Source: Histoplasma ohiense
Lineage: Eukaryota > Ascomycota > Eurotiomycetes > Onygenales > Ajellomycetaceae
Assembly (NCBI GenBank): GCA_017607445.1
Contig: JAEVHH010000001.1
Location: 4,278,001 to 4,342,000, forward strand
Direction: 5' to 3'
DNA: 64,000 nt
The notes beneath the pieces were generated by a model. That model worked only from the letters and a program-made list of their open reading frames with translations, had not been told where the DNA came from and did no database searches. Positions 35,017-46,043 of this stretch are shown one piece after another (positions within the stretch are counted from its first letter, which is position 1; the number at the start of each line of letters is the position of its first letter). A program made the position numbers and the translations under genes.

Positions 35017-37191
35017 TTTGAATTCTCTCCCCGCATTTTTATGTTACTTTACTGCGTATGCGGATATGATTCTATTTGGTTTTAGCGGCGAAAACAATTT
35101 GTGTGAACGTTGAGTTGCCGACCTCCGCAATATTATCTTGTTCTCCACGTATTACACGTTATCTTTTGCCACTTCCATTGATTTAGCTTCTTTTTAGCGA
35201 TTACGAGCTTGAATTGGCTACTATCATTTCGTTAGCCCTGCTACAACGTTTTCGAAGTAGAGGGCGTGATGAATGCGATGTTTGTCTTATTTGGATCCAT
35301 GCAAAAAAAAGTGTATCGTTCGTTGATGGAGAATATCAGCAAACTTGCCTCCGTTACCAAAGAACCGCATCTATCCTCGTACTCTCAGGAGGCCGTTAAC
35401 AACCAACTCTGGCTCTTCCATGTTCTATATACATTCTCGATGAGAATATATTAAGTTTCCATACGAGGAGGCTAGCAAATTTCAGAAAGAAAGTGAACGG
35501 GATAACATACATTATTGTGATACACTGCCGACCTACACTGAAACTGCCTATTTATCCCGATTCCCTATATTTTGGAAACCGGCAATCGATGTCACGATAT
35601 ATGCATGCCAAAATGGAAATATCCTATCCTCTTTCTAGCTTATTTCCCTTGTTACACTATGAATTTTGTATATTATCAAACATTTCATCGCTAAAAGGGA
35701 GGTATATCCACCGGGTATACGTTTGTGTCTTATTTTAATTGTTCTATTTATTCACGCTCGCTCTTCCAGTATATAATTACACCACATCTCTTTGCCCTCA
35801 TAGACCGCACTATACCCCAACAGCAGTCTTGCTTGCGATGCGGATGCACGGCCACTTTCGCAAATAAAAGTTAGCTATTGGCGTTTGCGATTGCTCATTG
35901 CTGTCCCTTGCTAAGCTACGAAAAAGGATGGCTTGACTCTTATCGGTTAATCAGATTGGGTCGTCGTTTTGGTCATTCCTAGATTTCGATCCCTTTGTCA
36001 TTTCTGCGACTTGTGAAGGCCACAACAGGGGCATGGATTTTGAAAAAAAAAAAAAAAAAAAGGGGGGGGAGAGAATGACAACATGCCGATTAAGAAAGAC
36101 TATCTATAGCTAGGACCGCCAAACCCATCATGTCCTAAGAGAGTATGCAGCCTTTTCGAACAAAGGGCAGTGGATTATGTGATTCCCTGATGAAAGGGAA
36201 GGGAAGGGCATAGGAGTTGAGGCAAAGAGGCAAAAGAGAAATCACCATCACTGAGGTGCAATCAATATCATTATCACTTCTACTCCTCATGCACATGTGC
36301 ACACTCGCAAGCCACAAACAACACAAAGAGCCCCTATACAAGAAGCAGAGCCAAACAAAGAGCACATCCCGAAAGAGATATACAAGTAGAGTAAAGAAGC
36401 TCTGAAGATATACCCCAGTCCACTGAATGAACAAAAACACCTCGCTTAAATAGCGCTAGGAGTGTTATTGTTCAACAGCCTACTTTTCTCATCCCTTTTG
36501 TCCCTGAACTTCCTTTCGCACAAACATCTTCATACCATGCAATATTATCATCATTCTTATGAGAATTCTGTCTGCTAGCATCTAGGATCATTAGCACGAG
36601 TTGAGAACAGCATCTTGAACATGAGGACTATCAAAGTCTGTTAATAGTCAAGACATTTCCTCTCGCAAGTAAGTTACTAGCTTTTGCTTTCTCCTGAGAT
36701 CTGCTTTCTCCTGACCCTGTTTCTGCTTTGCAATTTTTGCCCAAATCTATACATGGCCCCACGGATCAACCAACCGTCAAATATGAAAAGGAGACATCGG
36801 CTTTGGCAATGCCCAAGTTCCCTGATTGGAAACTGGAGGCAACGTTTCCATGAACTGTCAGGGCTCTGATCCCTTTGTCTTGACTCGCTATTTGCATTTC
36901 CTACATCTAATTGGCTTATCTCTTCCAACACCCCCTTTCAACCCCCTGTCAATATAATCATCAGTTTCTCTCTTCATCGGTGGAAGTAATATTGTCATCT
37001 GTTAGATTCTACTTACTTGCATTTTACCCTATATCCCCATATTATTGCCGCGTGGATAGGGAAGTTTGCAAGTCTATGCTTCTTTTTCTGTTATATGTTT
37101 GAATGTCGATGGAAAACCACCGGTAGTGTACAACGGCGCTAACCATGAATTATCATGCAATATAAAGCTGGAAAACACCAACTGGCCAACG
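35017..37191. other. 2.2-kb intergenic region
   Basis: No convincing gene. An A19 run followed by G8 is at 36043..36069. The rest is AT-rich with short frames only. Confidence 0.5.
36043..36069. repeat. A19-G8 homopolymer junction
   Basis: Nineteen A directly followed by eight G. Confidence 0.9.
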
Positions 37192-39444
37192 ATGGGTCCG
37201 AAATCTAAGAATGTTTCCATGTTGAGGTTTAACCAGGGACAGAAAGCGGCACAAGGAGAAGATCTTGCTGCCCCAGAACGCGAAACAATGGCTGAGTTGC
37301 TCCAGCCCCTGACTTACTCGCCTCCCAGAAGCCGTGGAAACAGCGAGTCCGCACCACCCCCAGCAACTAACCCAGCAACTGTTACGACAACTAGCAACAT
37401 CTTTGAAGGGCCCGAAGAGCCCAAAATATATTACCCCAAGGAGAAGAAAGGCACTGACAGAGAACCGGATTCAGCGCCGCTTCTGTCAAGATGGGACTCC
37501 TTCTCTGAGGTGCTAGGAGAACCCTCTCGAGCAGTGAGGAAGGTAAGCTCCACGCCTAGGCTTCAAGGTGAGGAGTATGGTGGAAATCGGAGTGCCGCTC
37601 AGCCGAATTTCACTCCTGAGTCAAGCGTAGGGTCAGCAGAGACACCTCAAGAAGATTACTGCCAGGCTTTACCTAAGTTGGAGGGAATTATTCTTGGATC
37701 CCCTGATTTAAGCCTAACCAACAAAGGGACATGCGGCACGAGAGGCAGCGGCAAACTGGTCTTACCAGAGAGGAGAATTCCAAGTGCTCAGGGCTCAGTC
37801 GAAATGGCGGATGTTGAGCTTGTGTGCGGGAGTAGCAGCACTGTGACTCCAAGGCGAACTTCAAGCGAGAACAACACTGAGGTCTTGTTGCCGGGCCAAA
37901 ACGTTCACGCCTCCTTGTCCCAGCTCCCCCTCCGCCCACCGACGCCAGTGGAATTTAGAGAACGCCCACAATCTCGAGAGGTTAGCTCCTATAGTTCTTT
38001 CGTCCCCGATGGCAGAAGCACAAGCATATCCAGCGGTGTGAAAATCTCCAGCAGTAGCTCAGCAAGAGGTAATAAATCACGTGGTCAGGGGCCGCCGTTT
38101 TTTGTCCAGCCTTCCATTCACTCGCATCACGACCACTACATGGAGCTAGAAACTTCTTCTGGAAAAGACTCCAACGTGGTGGAACAGTCGGCGCCCGGAG
38201 TTGATTCTCCCAAAACAATTCCACAGGACTTACGAGTCGAAGGAACTGCTCAAAATGAAATCCTTTCGCAACTCAAGGCCCTCGCCGAGGACGTTGCTGC
38301 CATTAAAATCGAACAGATAAGAATCAGTAAGAAGCTCGAAGACACCAATAATCATCTGAAAGCTTTTTGGGGAAAGCCGCAGCAACTGGAAAGTGAGGCA
38401 GGCATTAGGAGCCTTGCATCGTACGAAGAAAGTATCACCAATCACGTCACCCAGAGAGCCGGAGAATTTAATGAAGCAGTGGAATCGGTTGCCATCACCT
38501 TGGCAAAAATCAGTGACAATACGGCAAACACCATCTCCGCAAATCCAGCAGCCAGAGAAAGCGATGATCTAAAGTGGTCTGATGCTGTGGAACAAGGGTC
38601 TCACGATACTACTGCTGGTATTCCAATTACCACATACATAACCCCTGTTGATCAGGGTAGACCATCAATTGTACAGGGTACAGGTAGAATGGGGGAAAAT
38701 GATGTTGGCAAAGAGAATGCTGGAGGACCAATGGGAAGAAGACGTTCCCAGACAAGCCCTTCGGTGAGAGGGGATACGGCGCAGGACCAAGGCCAACAAC
38801 AATTTAGTAATTGGCACGGCCCGCCCGCGAGCCAGAAAAGGGGTTTCTGGAAACGTCACTACGGTGGAATGAGTCGGCGTGGCAGCGCGAGCGGGAGTGG
38901 CAACAGGAAATGTGAGAACCTCCAAGGCATTCGTTTTGCACTCCACAAAAAGTTGCTAACTTTTTGCCACACAGTTGCGACCCCAAACTCTACTGGACAG
39001 CAACAGCCAGTGTCAGCGGCTTCGCAGGTGTATACACATGGCGGCTATGAAGCACAATCCCAAATTCAACCCTCCTCCCGCAATCCAGGAACACATGCGC
39101 ACGCTTCTGGGCAATACAGAGGATACCCTCACCGTCAATTTAGCATGAGGCACAACCAGACCTCCACGCGTGACGGGGCAGTGCCTTCAAACCAGAGTTA
39201 CATGCCACATCGCGATTTTAGCCCCAATTACGGATCGCCTCCAGGACACCCGGGACAGGGATACTCCCAAGTAGGCTTTCATCGTTTTCATGGGACTCAA
39301 AACGTCGGCAGCAGCCCTGAGGTCGGGCAATGGCCTGCTGCCAACACTGAGTTCAACGCGCATAGGCCATGGGCGGGCGTTTCGAATTGGTACCACCAGG
39401 TGAATCCTCAGGGAAATAACGATATGCAAGGCCCACCAAACTAA
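37192..39444 (+). CDS. hypothetical Ser/Pro/Gln-rich disordered protein with a short coiled coil
   Basis: I do not recognise a family. The start is the ATG at 37192 (MGPKSKNVSMLRF), as the upstream open frame has no ATG. Read straight through it gives 750 residues. A 63-base segment (38912..38974) with GTGAGA donor, TTGCTAAC branch and CACAG acceptor is probably an intron; removing it keeps frame and gives 729 residues. Most of the protein is low-complexity Ser/Pro/Glu. About residues 350-395 (LSQLKALAEDVAAIKIEQIRI and following) form a heptad-like coiled coil. The C-terminal third is rich in Gln, Gly, Ser, His and Tyr with basic patches (GRRRSQT, GGMSRRGSASGSG), resembling RNA-binding or condensate-forming tails. 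It converges on NOC3. No membrane segment or catalytic motif. Function unknown. Confidence 0.75.
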   Translation: MGPKSKNVSMLRFNQGQKAAQGEDLAAPERETMAELLQPLTYSPPRSRGNSESAPPPATNPATVTTTSNIFEGPEEPKIYYPKEKKGTDREPDSAPLLSRWDSFSEVLGEPSRAVRKVSSTPRLQGEEYGGNRSAAQPNFTPESSVGSAETPQEDYCQALPKLEGIILGSPDLSLTNKGTCGTRGSGKLVLPERRIPSAQGSVEMADVELVCGSSSTVTPRRTSSENNTEVLLPGQNVHASLSQLPLRPPTPVEFRERPQSREVSSYSSFVPDGRSTSISSGVKISSSSSARGNKSRGQGPPFFVQPSIHSHHDHYMELETSSGKDSNVVEQSAPGVDSPKTIPQDLRVEGTAQNEILSQLKALAEDVAAIKIEQIRISKKLEDTNNHLKAFWGKPQQLESEAGIRSLASYEESITNHVTQRAGEFNEAVESVAITLAKISDNTANTISANPAARESDDLKWSDAVEQGSHDTTAGIPITTYITPVDQGRPSIVQGTGRMGENDVGKENAGGPMGRRRSQTSPSVRGDTAQDQGQQQFSNWHGPPASQKRGFWKRHYGGMSRRGSASGSGNRKCENLQGIRFALHKKLLTFCHTVATPNSTGQQQPVSAASQVYTHGGYEAQSQIQPSSRNPGTHAHASGQYRGYPHRQFSMRHNQTSTRDGAVPSNQSYMPHRDFSPNYGSPPGHPGQGYSQVGFHRFHGTQNVGSSPEVGQWPAANTEFNAHRPWAGVSNWYHQVNPQGNNDMQGPPN

Positions 39445-39981
39445 AGCACACAATGACCATGTCAATGTGATGAGATAGTCTGGATTGGGCTTGTGAAGTT
39501 TCCAGCTTTTCTTTTTTCATCTCTGGTCGTGTTTTCAATCTTTCTCTTTTTTGTTTCGAATATATTATGAATAACACGGAATGTGCATTTCTCTTCTTCA
39601 GCCCTTTCAGTAGTTTATTTCCGGTTGTCTGTCTTTTTTCAACCTGTGAGTTTATCTCTGGTCGTGGAATGGTCCTATGTGGATATGGTGTTGGAATTAA
39701 TTGTTCGAAATTCAATTGTGTAAGATTAATTTGGCACTCGCATGGAATTCGATATTTCGACTGTAGCTTCTCCAAGCTTCTTTATCTCCATCCTTTTCTC
39801 CCCCTCGACTTCATTTTAAGCTCTCGGCAAGGTAAGTTAGCAGCGACCAGTTATTCAATAACGCACACGATAAACAACACCACTCGATTGGCAGTAAATA
39901 TGGAAGAGGGAAATCTATAACCCATGATTCTAATCATAATATTAAGACTTAACTCTTATTTACCCCGCCAATACGCCTCCG
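39445..39981. other. convergent 3' region
   Basis: AT-rich sequence between the stops of the disordered protein gene and NOC3; no coding frame with ATG and domain. Confidence 0.55.
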
Positions 39982-42039
39982 CTACTTCACTGACGCAACA
40001 ACATTCTCAACCTCCTTCGCAGCCTCCCTAACCTTCGGACAATAATGCAACCTCAACAACTCGCCCTCCCACACATTCCCTGCAAACACATTGCTCTCCT
40101 CGACCGTCTCAGCCAGCGGATTAAAGACGCCATCCCCCCGACGCTCCTCAGTATTCCACAACGGCGCGATCTTCCGCCCATGCTGCTTCGCTACACGAGT
40201 TAATAACGAGAGCAAAGCCAGCGATGACTTCTCCGGCAACTGTAGCGAGGCGGTCATGAGCCGTTTCGTGAAGCCTGCTACGCGGACTGGAGGGGCCGCG
40301 TTAGTACCTTTGGCAAGGAGGGTTGATTGTAGGCAGCGCAGGAGAAGAACTGTGGGAGTTTGGAAGTTCACTTTGTTGTCGGTCTTAGTTTGGGCATGTT
40401 CGGGAAGAGAGGAGGATGGGTCAGGGAGATGTAGGGATTTGTTGGGGTTGTATTCGATTTCTGGATGTAAAGAAAGGGGATAAAGAGATTGATAGAGATG
40501 GGTCATGAAGTAGCTGAGGTCGAGGTGCAGGGTGGAGGCAGCTTTGCTTCCATCTTGACCCTCGAGGAGAGCGAAGGCAGTTATGCAACAGAGGAGCGCT
40601 TCGCGGGTTATACTTCTTGTAGCAACTTCTTCGAGGGAATCAGGTCCATTAATGGTATCCGAGGGATCCGCGGTTTCAGAAGAATCGGAGGTGGCAGTTT
40701 GCGCTAGGAGTTCTTTCAAGGCTTCAAGGAGGTCTCCGAAGAAGTCCTGGTTGATTAAGTGGGCGTATTTCGCAAGGCCTTCGAGCACAGCACCCATTAA
40801 ATTTGGGCTGCGGAGTTTGAGAATGCGGAAATACGTGCCGAATACCAGCTTTAGGGTTTCTGCTTGCATCTTATCCCGTTGTTCATGGCTGACGAGGGCG
40901 TCTGCTTCTTTCATATCTTTTGCAACTGCATTTCGCTCCTTTAACAGCTTTCGCTCCCTTTTAGTTCTAAACTCACGCTTCATCTTTGACCTTTTCCCTT
41001 TAATTGTTTCGTCGCTCTTGTGGTTATCAATGGTATCCTTTGAGCCCTTTAAAGAGAATTCGGAAAGTAGACGCAGGTGTAAAAAAGTATCCAATACGCT
41101 GTCGTGAACACGGTAGTCTCTAGCTTTCATCATTTTAGACAACAAGCTGACCGCTTCCATGGACACGATCCCATCCTCGTCATTGGCAAAGAGCTTCTCT
41201 ATTGTCTCGCGACACTTCACGAAGTTGTCATCGACCTTCCGCCGGCCAAGTTGCGAAACCAGAATCTTTAGCAGCTCACCCCGAAAATTGAAATGGGGTA
41301 CAGCAATAAGCAAACTGCATGCGCAATTGATTGAAACCTCTTTCAATCCTTCTGCATCAACACTTTCCTTTGTCTGTGGTTTTGCGAACGAAGCTAACAC
41401 CTTGACAGTGTTCTGATACCCAGCGAGAAGCGACTGCTCAAAATTACGAAGTTTCCGTACGTCCTTCGACACATTGGTCGTCATGTCGTCCTCGCCTAAC
41501 GGCCTTATCCGATAGCCAGGAATCACGTCTCTATATATAGCCACTTGGGTCGCCAATGCTAGCTTTTTCACTGCGGGAAGCGAGGTCTCCGATACCATAT
41601 CTGCCAACCTTTTAAATAAACCGGTATGCTCCTCTGGATCCTCATTGATAAGCTCTGCGATCCTTGCCAGTTCTTCTTTTGCCTCTAGAATTTGGACTTT
41701 AGCGGGCACATGTGGTTTTGGCTTCTCAGCAACTTCGGCCTCTGGCTGTTCCTCCACATCATCTTCGTCCGAATCGAATAAATCTTCCGAGTCATCTTCC
41801 ACAATAGGTTCTGAAACATGTTCTATCGTCCCTTCCGCTGTTTTAATCGGAAGACGGTTTTTCTCTTTATCTCGTTTGCTGGTTTTGCGCGGCCGGCGCT
41901 CGTAATCCTGTTCGAGATTCCACTCTGCAGCTCGGCTGTAGAAATCCTTCATAGAGGAGCCATTCGTAGATGGTGTATATGAATCACCATCCTTAGACAA
42001 ACTGAGTCTTTTTGGTTTAAATGCATGTCCGGTTGCCAT
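39982..42039 (-). CDS. NOC3: nucleolar complex-associated protein 3 (Noc3)
   Basis: 685 residues in one exon, close to the yeast length. Noc3 works with Noc2 in the nucleolus and nucleoplasm to mature and export pre-60S particles, and in yeast also in replication initiation. The start is the ATG at 42039 (MATGHAFKPKRLSLSKDG), because the open frame further upstream has only a TTG. Features in order: a basic N-terminus (RRPRKTSKRDKEKNR), an acidic cluster (EDDSEDLFDSDEDDVEE), the NOC3p domain (AKEELARIAELINEDPEEH, VIPGYRIRPL, SKDVRKLRNFEQSLLAGYQ), a Lys/Arg-rich helix (KREFRTKRERKLLKERN) and the CBF/Mak21 domain (LKLVFGTYFRILKLRSPNLMGAVLEGLAKYAHLIN onwards) to the end. The gene diverges from NIP7 across only 226 bases. 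Identification is firm. Confidence 0.95.
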   Translation of the reverse strand: MATGHAFKPKRLSLSKDGDSYTPSTNGSSMKDFYSRAAEWNLEQDYERRPRKTSKRDKEKNRLPIKTAEGTIEHVSEPIVEDDSEDLFDSDEDDVEEQPEAEVAEKPKPHVPAKVQILEAKEELARIAELINEDPEEHTGLFKRLADMVSETSLPAVKKLALATQVAIYRDVIPGYRIRPLGEDDMTTNVSKDVRKLRNFEQSLLAGYQNTVKVLASFAKPQTKESVDAEGLKEVSINCACSLLIAVPHFNFRGELLKILVSQLGRRKVDDNFVKCRETIEKLFANDEDGIVSMEAVSLLSKMMKARDYRVHDSVLDTFLHLRLLSEFSLKGSKDTIDNHKSDETIKGKRSKMKREFRTKRERKLLKERNAVAKDMKEADALVSHEQRDKMQAETLKLVFGTYFRILKLRSPNLMGAVLEGLAKYAHLINQDFFGDLLEALKELLAQTATSDSSETADPSDTINGPDSLEEVATRSITREALLCCITAFALLEGQDGSKAASTLHLDLSYFMTHLYQSLYPLSLHPEIEYNPNKSLHLPDPSSSLPEHAQTKTDNKVNFQTPTVLLLRCLQSTLLAKGTNAAPPVRVAGFTKRLMTASLQLPEKSSLALLSLLTRVAKQHGRKIAPLWNTEERRGDGVFNPLAETVEESNVFAGNVWEGELLRLHYCPKVREAAKEVENVVASVK

Positions 42040-42265
42040 GGGTAGTTGTGTTCGTCGCAAGCATTTATCATCTTTTCAAGTATTACTGTGGTAGGAAAAA
42101 AATAATTTTGTAGGACTGAAAATGCCAAGACGCCACGCTAGCGGGGAAATTTTATTTTCAGAAAAAGATTCCCACAGCTCCAGGATCTCCGTCAACACCA
42201 GAGCTTGCTATTCCTTTGGCCCCTTATCTCTGGAGCGTGTACTTCCGAGAGATCACCCCGCTGCC
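42040..42265. promoter_or_regulatory. bidirectional promoter of NOC3 and NIP7
   Basis: The two start codons are only 226 bases apart and face outward, so both promoters and leaders must share this space. An open frame crosses part of it into NIP7 from the ATG at 42122, but family N-termini begin at MRxLT, so I treat it as leader. Confidence 0.65.
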
Positions 42266-43027
42266 ATGCGCGCCCTCACGGAGACAGAGACCAAAACCCT
42301 TTTCTCCAAGCTCGCAAACTACACTGGCCGTTCCCTGAATAACTTAATCGCACCTCCCGCCTCTTCAGCCACAGAAGGCGACCAGTCTTCAGAAGATGAC
42401 CGCCATGTCTTCCGCCTCCATGGCTCCCGAGTATACTATGTGCGCCTATCGATAGCCAACCTGGCCACGGCAGTACCTCGCGAAAATCTTCTTTCGCTAG
42501 GTACTTGCATCGGGAAATTCACCAAGACGGGCAAGTTCAGACTACATATTACTGCGTTGGACGTGATTGCACCGCATGCGAGATACAAGGTCTGGATCAA
42601 GCCGAATGGGGAGATGCCATTCCTTTACGGAGGAAATATTGTGAAAGCGCATGTTGGGCGGTGGAGTGAAGACTGTCCGGAACACTCCGGCGTGGTAGTG
42701 TATTCGATGGATGACACGCCTTTAGTACGTTATATCCATGATAGTCTTGGTCATATACCATGTCTTTTGTTTATTGGCTGGGTGATTGCTCATTACGCTT
42801 TCGTGTACAATAGGGATTCGGAGTCACCGCTCGATCAACAGCGGAAGCACGAAGGCTTGACCCCACAGGCATTGCAACATTTAGGCAAGCAGATATAGGA
42901 GAGTATCTCAGAGAGGTAAGAAGCATAAATACATTTCGAGACATATCTATGGTCACCTGGCCAAATATATTGTGCGAGAGAATTTCTCTAACATCATAAA
43001 CAGGAGGATACACTTTTTACCACGTAA
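42266..43027 (+). CDS. NIP7: 60S ribosome subunit biogenesis protein Nip7
   Basis: Nip7 binds pre-60S particles and is needed for 27S rRNA processing. Exons are 42266..42724, 42814..42915 and 43004..43027, giving 194 residues. Both introns are phase 0 (GTACGT...CAATAG and GTAAGA...AACAG with a CTCTAAC branch). The start at 42266 gives MRALTETETKTLFSKLANYTGR, the family N-terminus; the ATG at 42122 would add 48 unrelated residues. The N-terminal pre-PUA part is followed by the C-terminal PUA RNA-binding domain (APHARYKVWIKPNGEMPFLYGGNIVKAHVGR). The spliced end reads GFGVTARSTAEARRLDPTGI, then FRQADIGEYLREEDTLF, as in known Nip7. The last exon has only seven codons plus stop and is easily missed by gene predictors. 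Confidence 0.95.
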
Positions 43028-43773
43028 ATAATTTTTAGATTTATTCTCTGTTTTCATTCGTTTCCTGGTCCGGTGGAAAAATTCTGGTGTTTACTTGTGT
43101 CTACTTCTGATTTTCGCATTTGTTGCTTTCCAGGCTTCCGTCTTTGTTCTGTGTCCACTTTTACTCAATCTATAGCTTCAAGTTCATTTTAGTTATGTAT
43201 GTGTATTGATTGACCTACCTAACGCAATACGCTCATGTCGTGCGTGGAATCGGAAAGTTCCCAGATTCACTGCTAGAGAGGCCTTGGTTTCTGGTACCTA
43301 CCACCAAATCTAAATGGTAGATTAGAGTAATCATCGATATTGAAAATATTCTAGATGCATTAGCCTAATATTGAGCAAGAAATATATTCGGAATATTTGG
43401 TTTCATTCTGCCTTGTTCAGGGCTTCATGTCCACGTGAGGTTGAATTAAGCTGGGAATTAGCCGCGCGCTTCGTTCGGGTAATCCCGTCCAAATGTCACG
43501 GAGATACGGCGCAGGAAAGAGAAAGACAAGAACAGAGGCGACCTACAAGGCTGAAACCGCTGGTCAACAACTCGAACTATTTATATACTGGCCATTATTC
43601 TTGCGTATTGCTTGGCTTTTATATTGGACACCTCGTAAACATCCATTTCCCTCATACATCTAGAGCGTTCCTACAACCCCACCCCCGCCTTTCGAGATTC
43701 TTTGGGTCAGACAGAGATTGCCCTTAGTTGATTAACATCGATTAAAGAAGATACGGGTTTGAAGTCTCCCAAG
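43028..43773. other. intergenic NIP7 / DCN1
   Basis: AT-rich; no coding-like frame. Confidence 0.55.
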
Positions 43774-46043
43774 ATGCCATCGCTATATTCACCAAGCCAG
43801 AAACAAATGATATCACAGTTTATTGGTATCACTGGCGCCCGAGATGTTGCTGGCAAGGTACGTCATATGGCTTGCCTTTTTTCATTTTCATTTCTTTTCA
43901 TTTCTTTTCTTTTGTTTCCTTTTTGGATCTTTGACTTTTCCCCTTGATGTGTCGATAGTGAGCCTGGTTATTTATCAGTCCAATATGTATTATGTTATTA
44001 TTGCTCCCTTGTCGGCATACTAACTCTCGTTTCCAGTTTCTGAAATCAAACGGATGGAATGTTGAACGTGCTGTAGACGCGTAGGTGATATCCGTGGTTT
44101 TTCTCTTACTCCACATTCTCGTTTGTTTTGGACGGATATTTTTTGGGTTTCCTTTCCTCCTTTCCATTTTCGTCAGAACAATCCTATTGCATGCCATAGA
44201 AAAAAGCATTCCTCCTGCAGGCAAGTTTCTCTAAATACACAACACTCAAAAGCCCTTTGTAGGGGAAAATGGAAAACGAAAGCGCGATTAGCGAGTCAGC
44301 TGCTGGAAGGCGTTGCATTGTCCTTCTACTAAGTCGTTCTTCAAGTTATTTCTTGGAGATATTGGTGCTAGGCTTTAGGCTTCCATCACCAACTTGGTTC
44401 AAGTGAATGTACCTCCTGCTTCACGGCAAATCGCTACTTCAATTCATATCACAGATGACACTTCCCGTACATGTCTTTTCGCCTCTTTTGCAACCCTTTA
44501 TTATTACTTTATGCTCTTGCATACAAATTGTCTCACCCCCTGTTATATCAGCTCGTCGTCAGCAGCCAGTTCCCTTTCTTCCTCTCGTACCATCTGGGAT
44601 TCTTCGTTTCATTGAGCCACATTTGATGTTGGATTGTACATCCACCAGAGCCGATGGATTGGGGCGTTGCCTTATAAGAACCGCTCCTGGCTACGACACG
44701 TTCTTCCCAATCATTTTACTATAACCCTAAGAGTACGCGGCGGAGATAAAATGAATAACGGCAATCCGTTCGTGCTATACGAATCTTCATCTTCACCATT
44801 TCCTAGTCCTATTGAATCCCTATTTATTCCCCAGGCAAGATGCGGGAATGGAGCTAACAGTGCAATTCTTCACTTCGCTGGCTTTTGGGCGTTACCCGCT
44901 ATCTACATACATCATTTACACGCCTGGGATGGGATATTGGCCTCGTTCGGTGTATTCCCATTTTCATTTTTGTTCCTGTTTGGTCGACATCCGGAATCTC
45001 GTTCATTTCCATTTACTCCAATATTTTCCTTGTTTGTCAATTATTCGTTGTCCCGTTTATTGTTTCTTGTTCCTTGACCTGAAATCACGTTGCCACTGCT
45101 TACTGAAATTTCCTTCCACAGGTATTATCAGAAATCAGTAGACAGCAGTTCTAATAATGCGGTTGCGGAACTCAACAAGCTATTTGATAGCTATCGCGGT
45201 ATGTCTGTTCCTTTAACCGATGTCTCCACATACAACAAAATGATGGCCTTCTGAGAATTTTATATAGATGATCCTGTAGGAAATCCAGATGTCATTGGGA
45301 TTGAAGGTGCTGTTAAGTACTTAGGGGACATTCAAGTACAATTAGACGAGGTTGTTTGTCTCGCCATCGCAGAACACCTACGGTCTCCATCCATGGGCGA
45401 ATTCACAAGAGAACATTTTGTTGACGGTTGGAAAAACATTAAGTGTGTTGACCTAGTCCTCTAAAATGCGTCATATCTCTTCCCATTCCGCCTTTCCTGT
45501 TTTTGTTCGTTATCATCGTCTCCTTCGTTTCGCTCGTCCACTGTGCTCTTTCTTTCAAATCCCCCATTCCATGTATCTAGCTATTAACCCGAACAAAGCT
45601 GCGACACGATTTCGAAACAAACCTCCTACGCAGCCATGCTTCGCGCCCGTATCCCAAACGAACCCGACTTTTTCCGCCGCGTATATCGCTACACCTTCAT
45701 CATCTGCCGTCTAGCGGGTCAGCGCAACCTCACTCTCGATATAGCCACGGAGCAGTGGCGACTCTTTTTTACAACTACCAATGGTGGTATCAACTGGAAC
45801 ACGCGCAGCACGCCCTGGCTCGACTGGTGGATTGAGTTCGTTGAGGAAAGCTGGAAGAGACCTGTCAATAAAGACTTATGGGAACAGGTCGAGGTGTTCA
45901 TGAGAAAGACAAAGGAGGATGAAACGTTCGACTGGTGGAGCGAGGATGGCGCGTGGCCGGGTGCTATTGATGAGTTTGTTGGGTATGTGCGGGCAAAAAG
46001 AGGTGGTAAAGGGGTCGCGGTGGAAGCGATGGAGGTTGAGTGA
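43774..46043 (+). CDS. DCN1: DCN1-like cullin neddylation E3 (UBA plus PONY domains)
   Basis: Dcn1 is a scaffold E3 that helps Ubc12 attach Nedd8/Rub1 to cullins. Exons are 43774..43857, 44037..44080, 45122..45198, 45268..45442 and 45599..46043, giving 274 residues (yeast 269). All introns are GT-AG with phases that match. Residues 1-45 form a UBA-like domain (QKQMISQFIGITGARD, FLKSNGWNVERAVDAYYQ). From about 60 the potentiating-neddylation domain runs LNKLFDSYRDDP, IGIEGAVKYLGDIQV, RSPSMGEFTREHFVDGW, CDTISKQTSYAAML, FFRRVYRYTFIICRL, WLDWWIEFVEESWKRPVNKDLWEQ and DGAWPGAIDEFV. Intron 2 (44081..45121) is 1,041 bases, far longer than any other intron here, and all domain residues are accounted for on either side. 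Start and end are secure. Confidence 0.95.

Noticed and set aside
36135..36440. 101-residue hydrophobic minus-strand ORF
   Set aside because: Composition follows from purine-rich sequence on the plus strand; no domain, no splice context.
42122..42265. 48-residue N-terminal extension of NIP7
   Set aside because: Nip7 proteins begin at MRxLTE; the extension is unconserved in character and lies in the shared promoter.
44634..45077. 147-residue ORF
   Set aside because: It lies wholly within DCN1 intron 2 and has no recognisable features.
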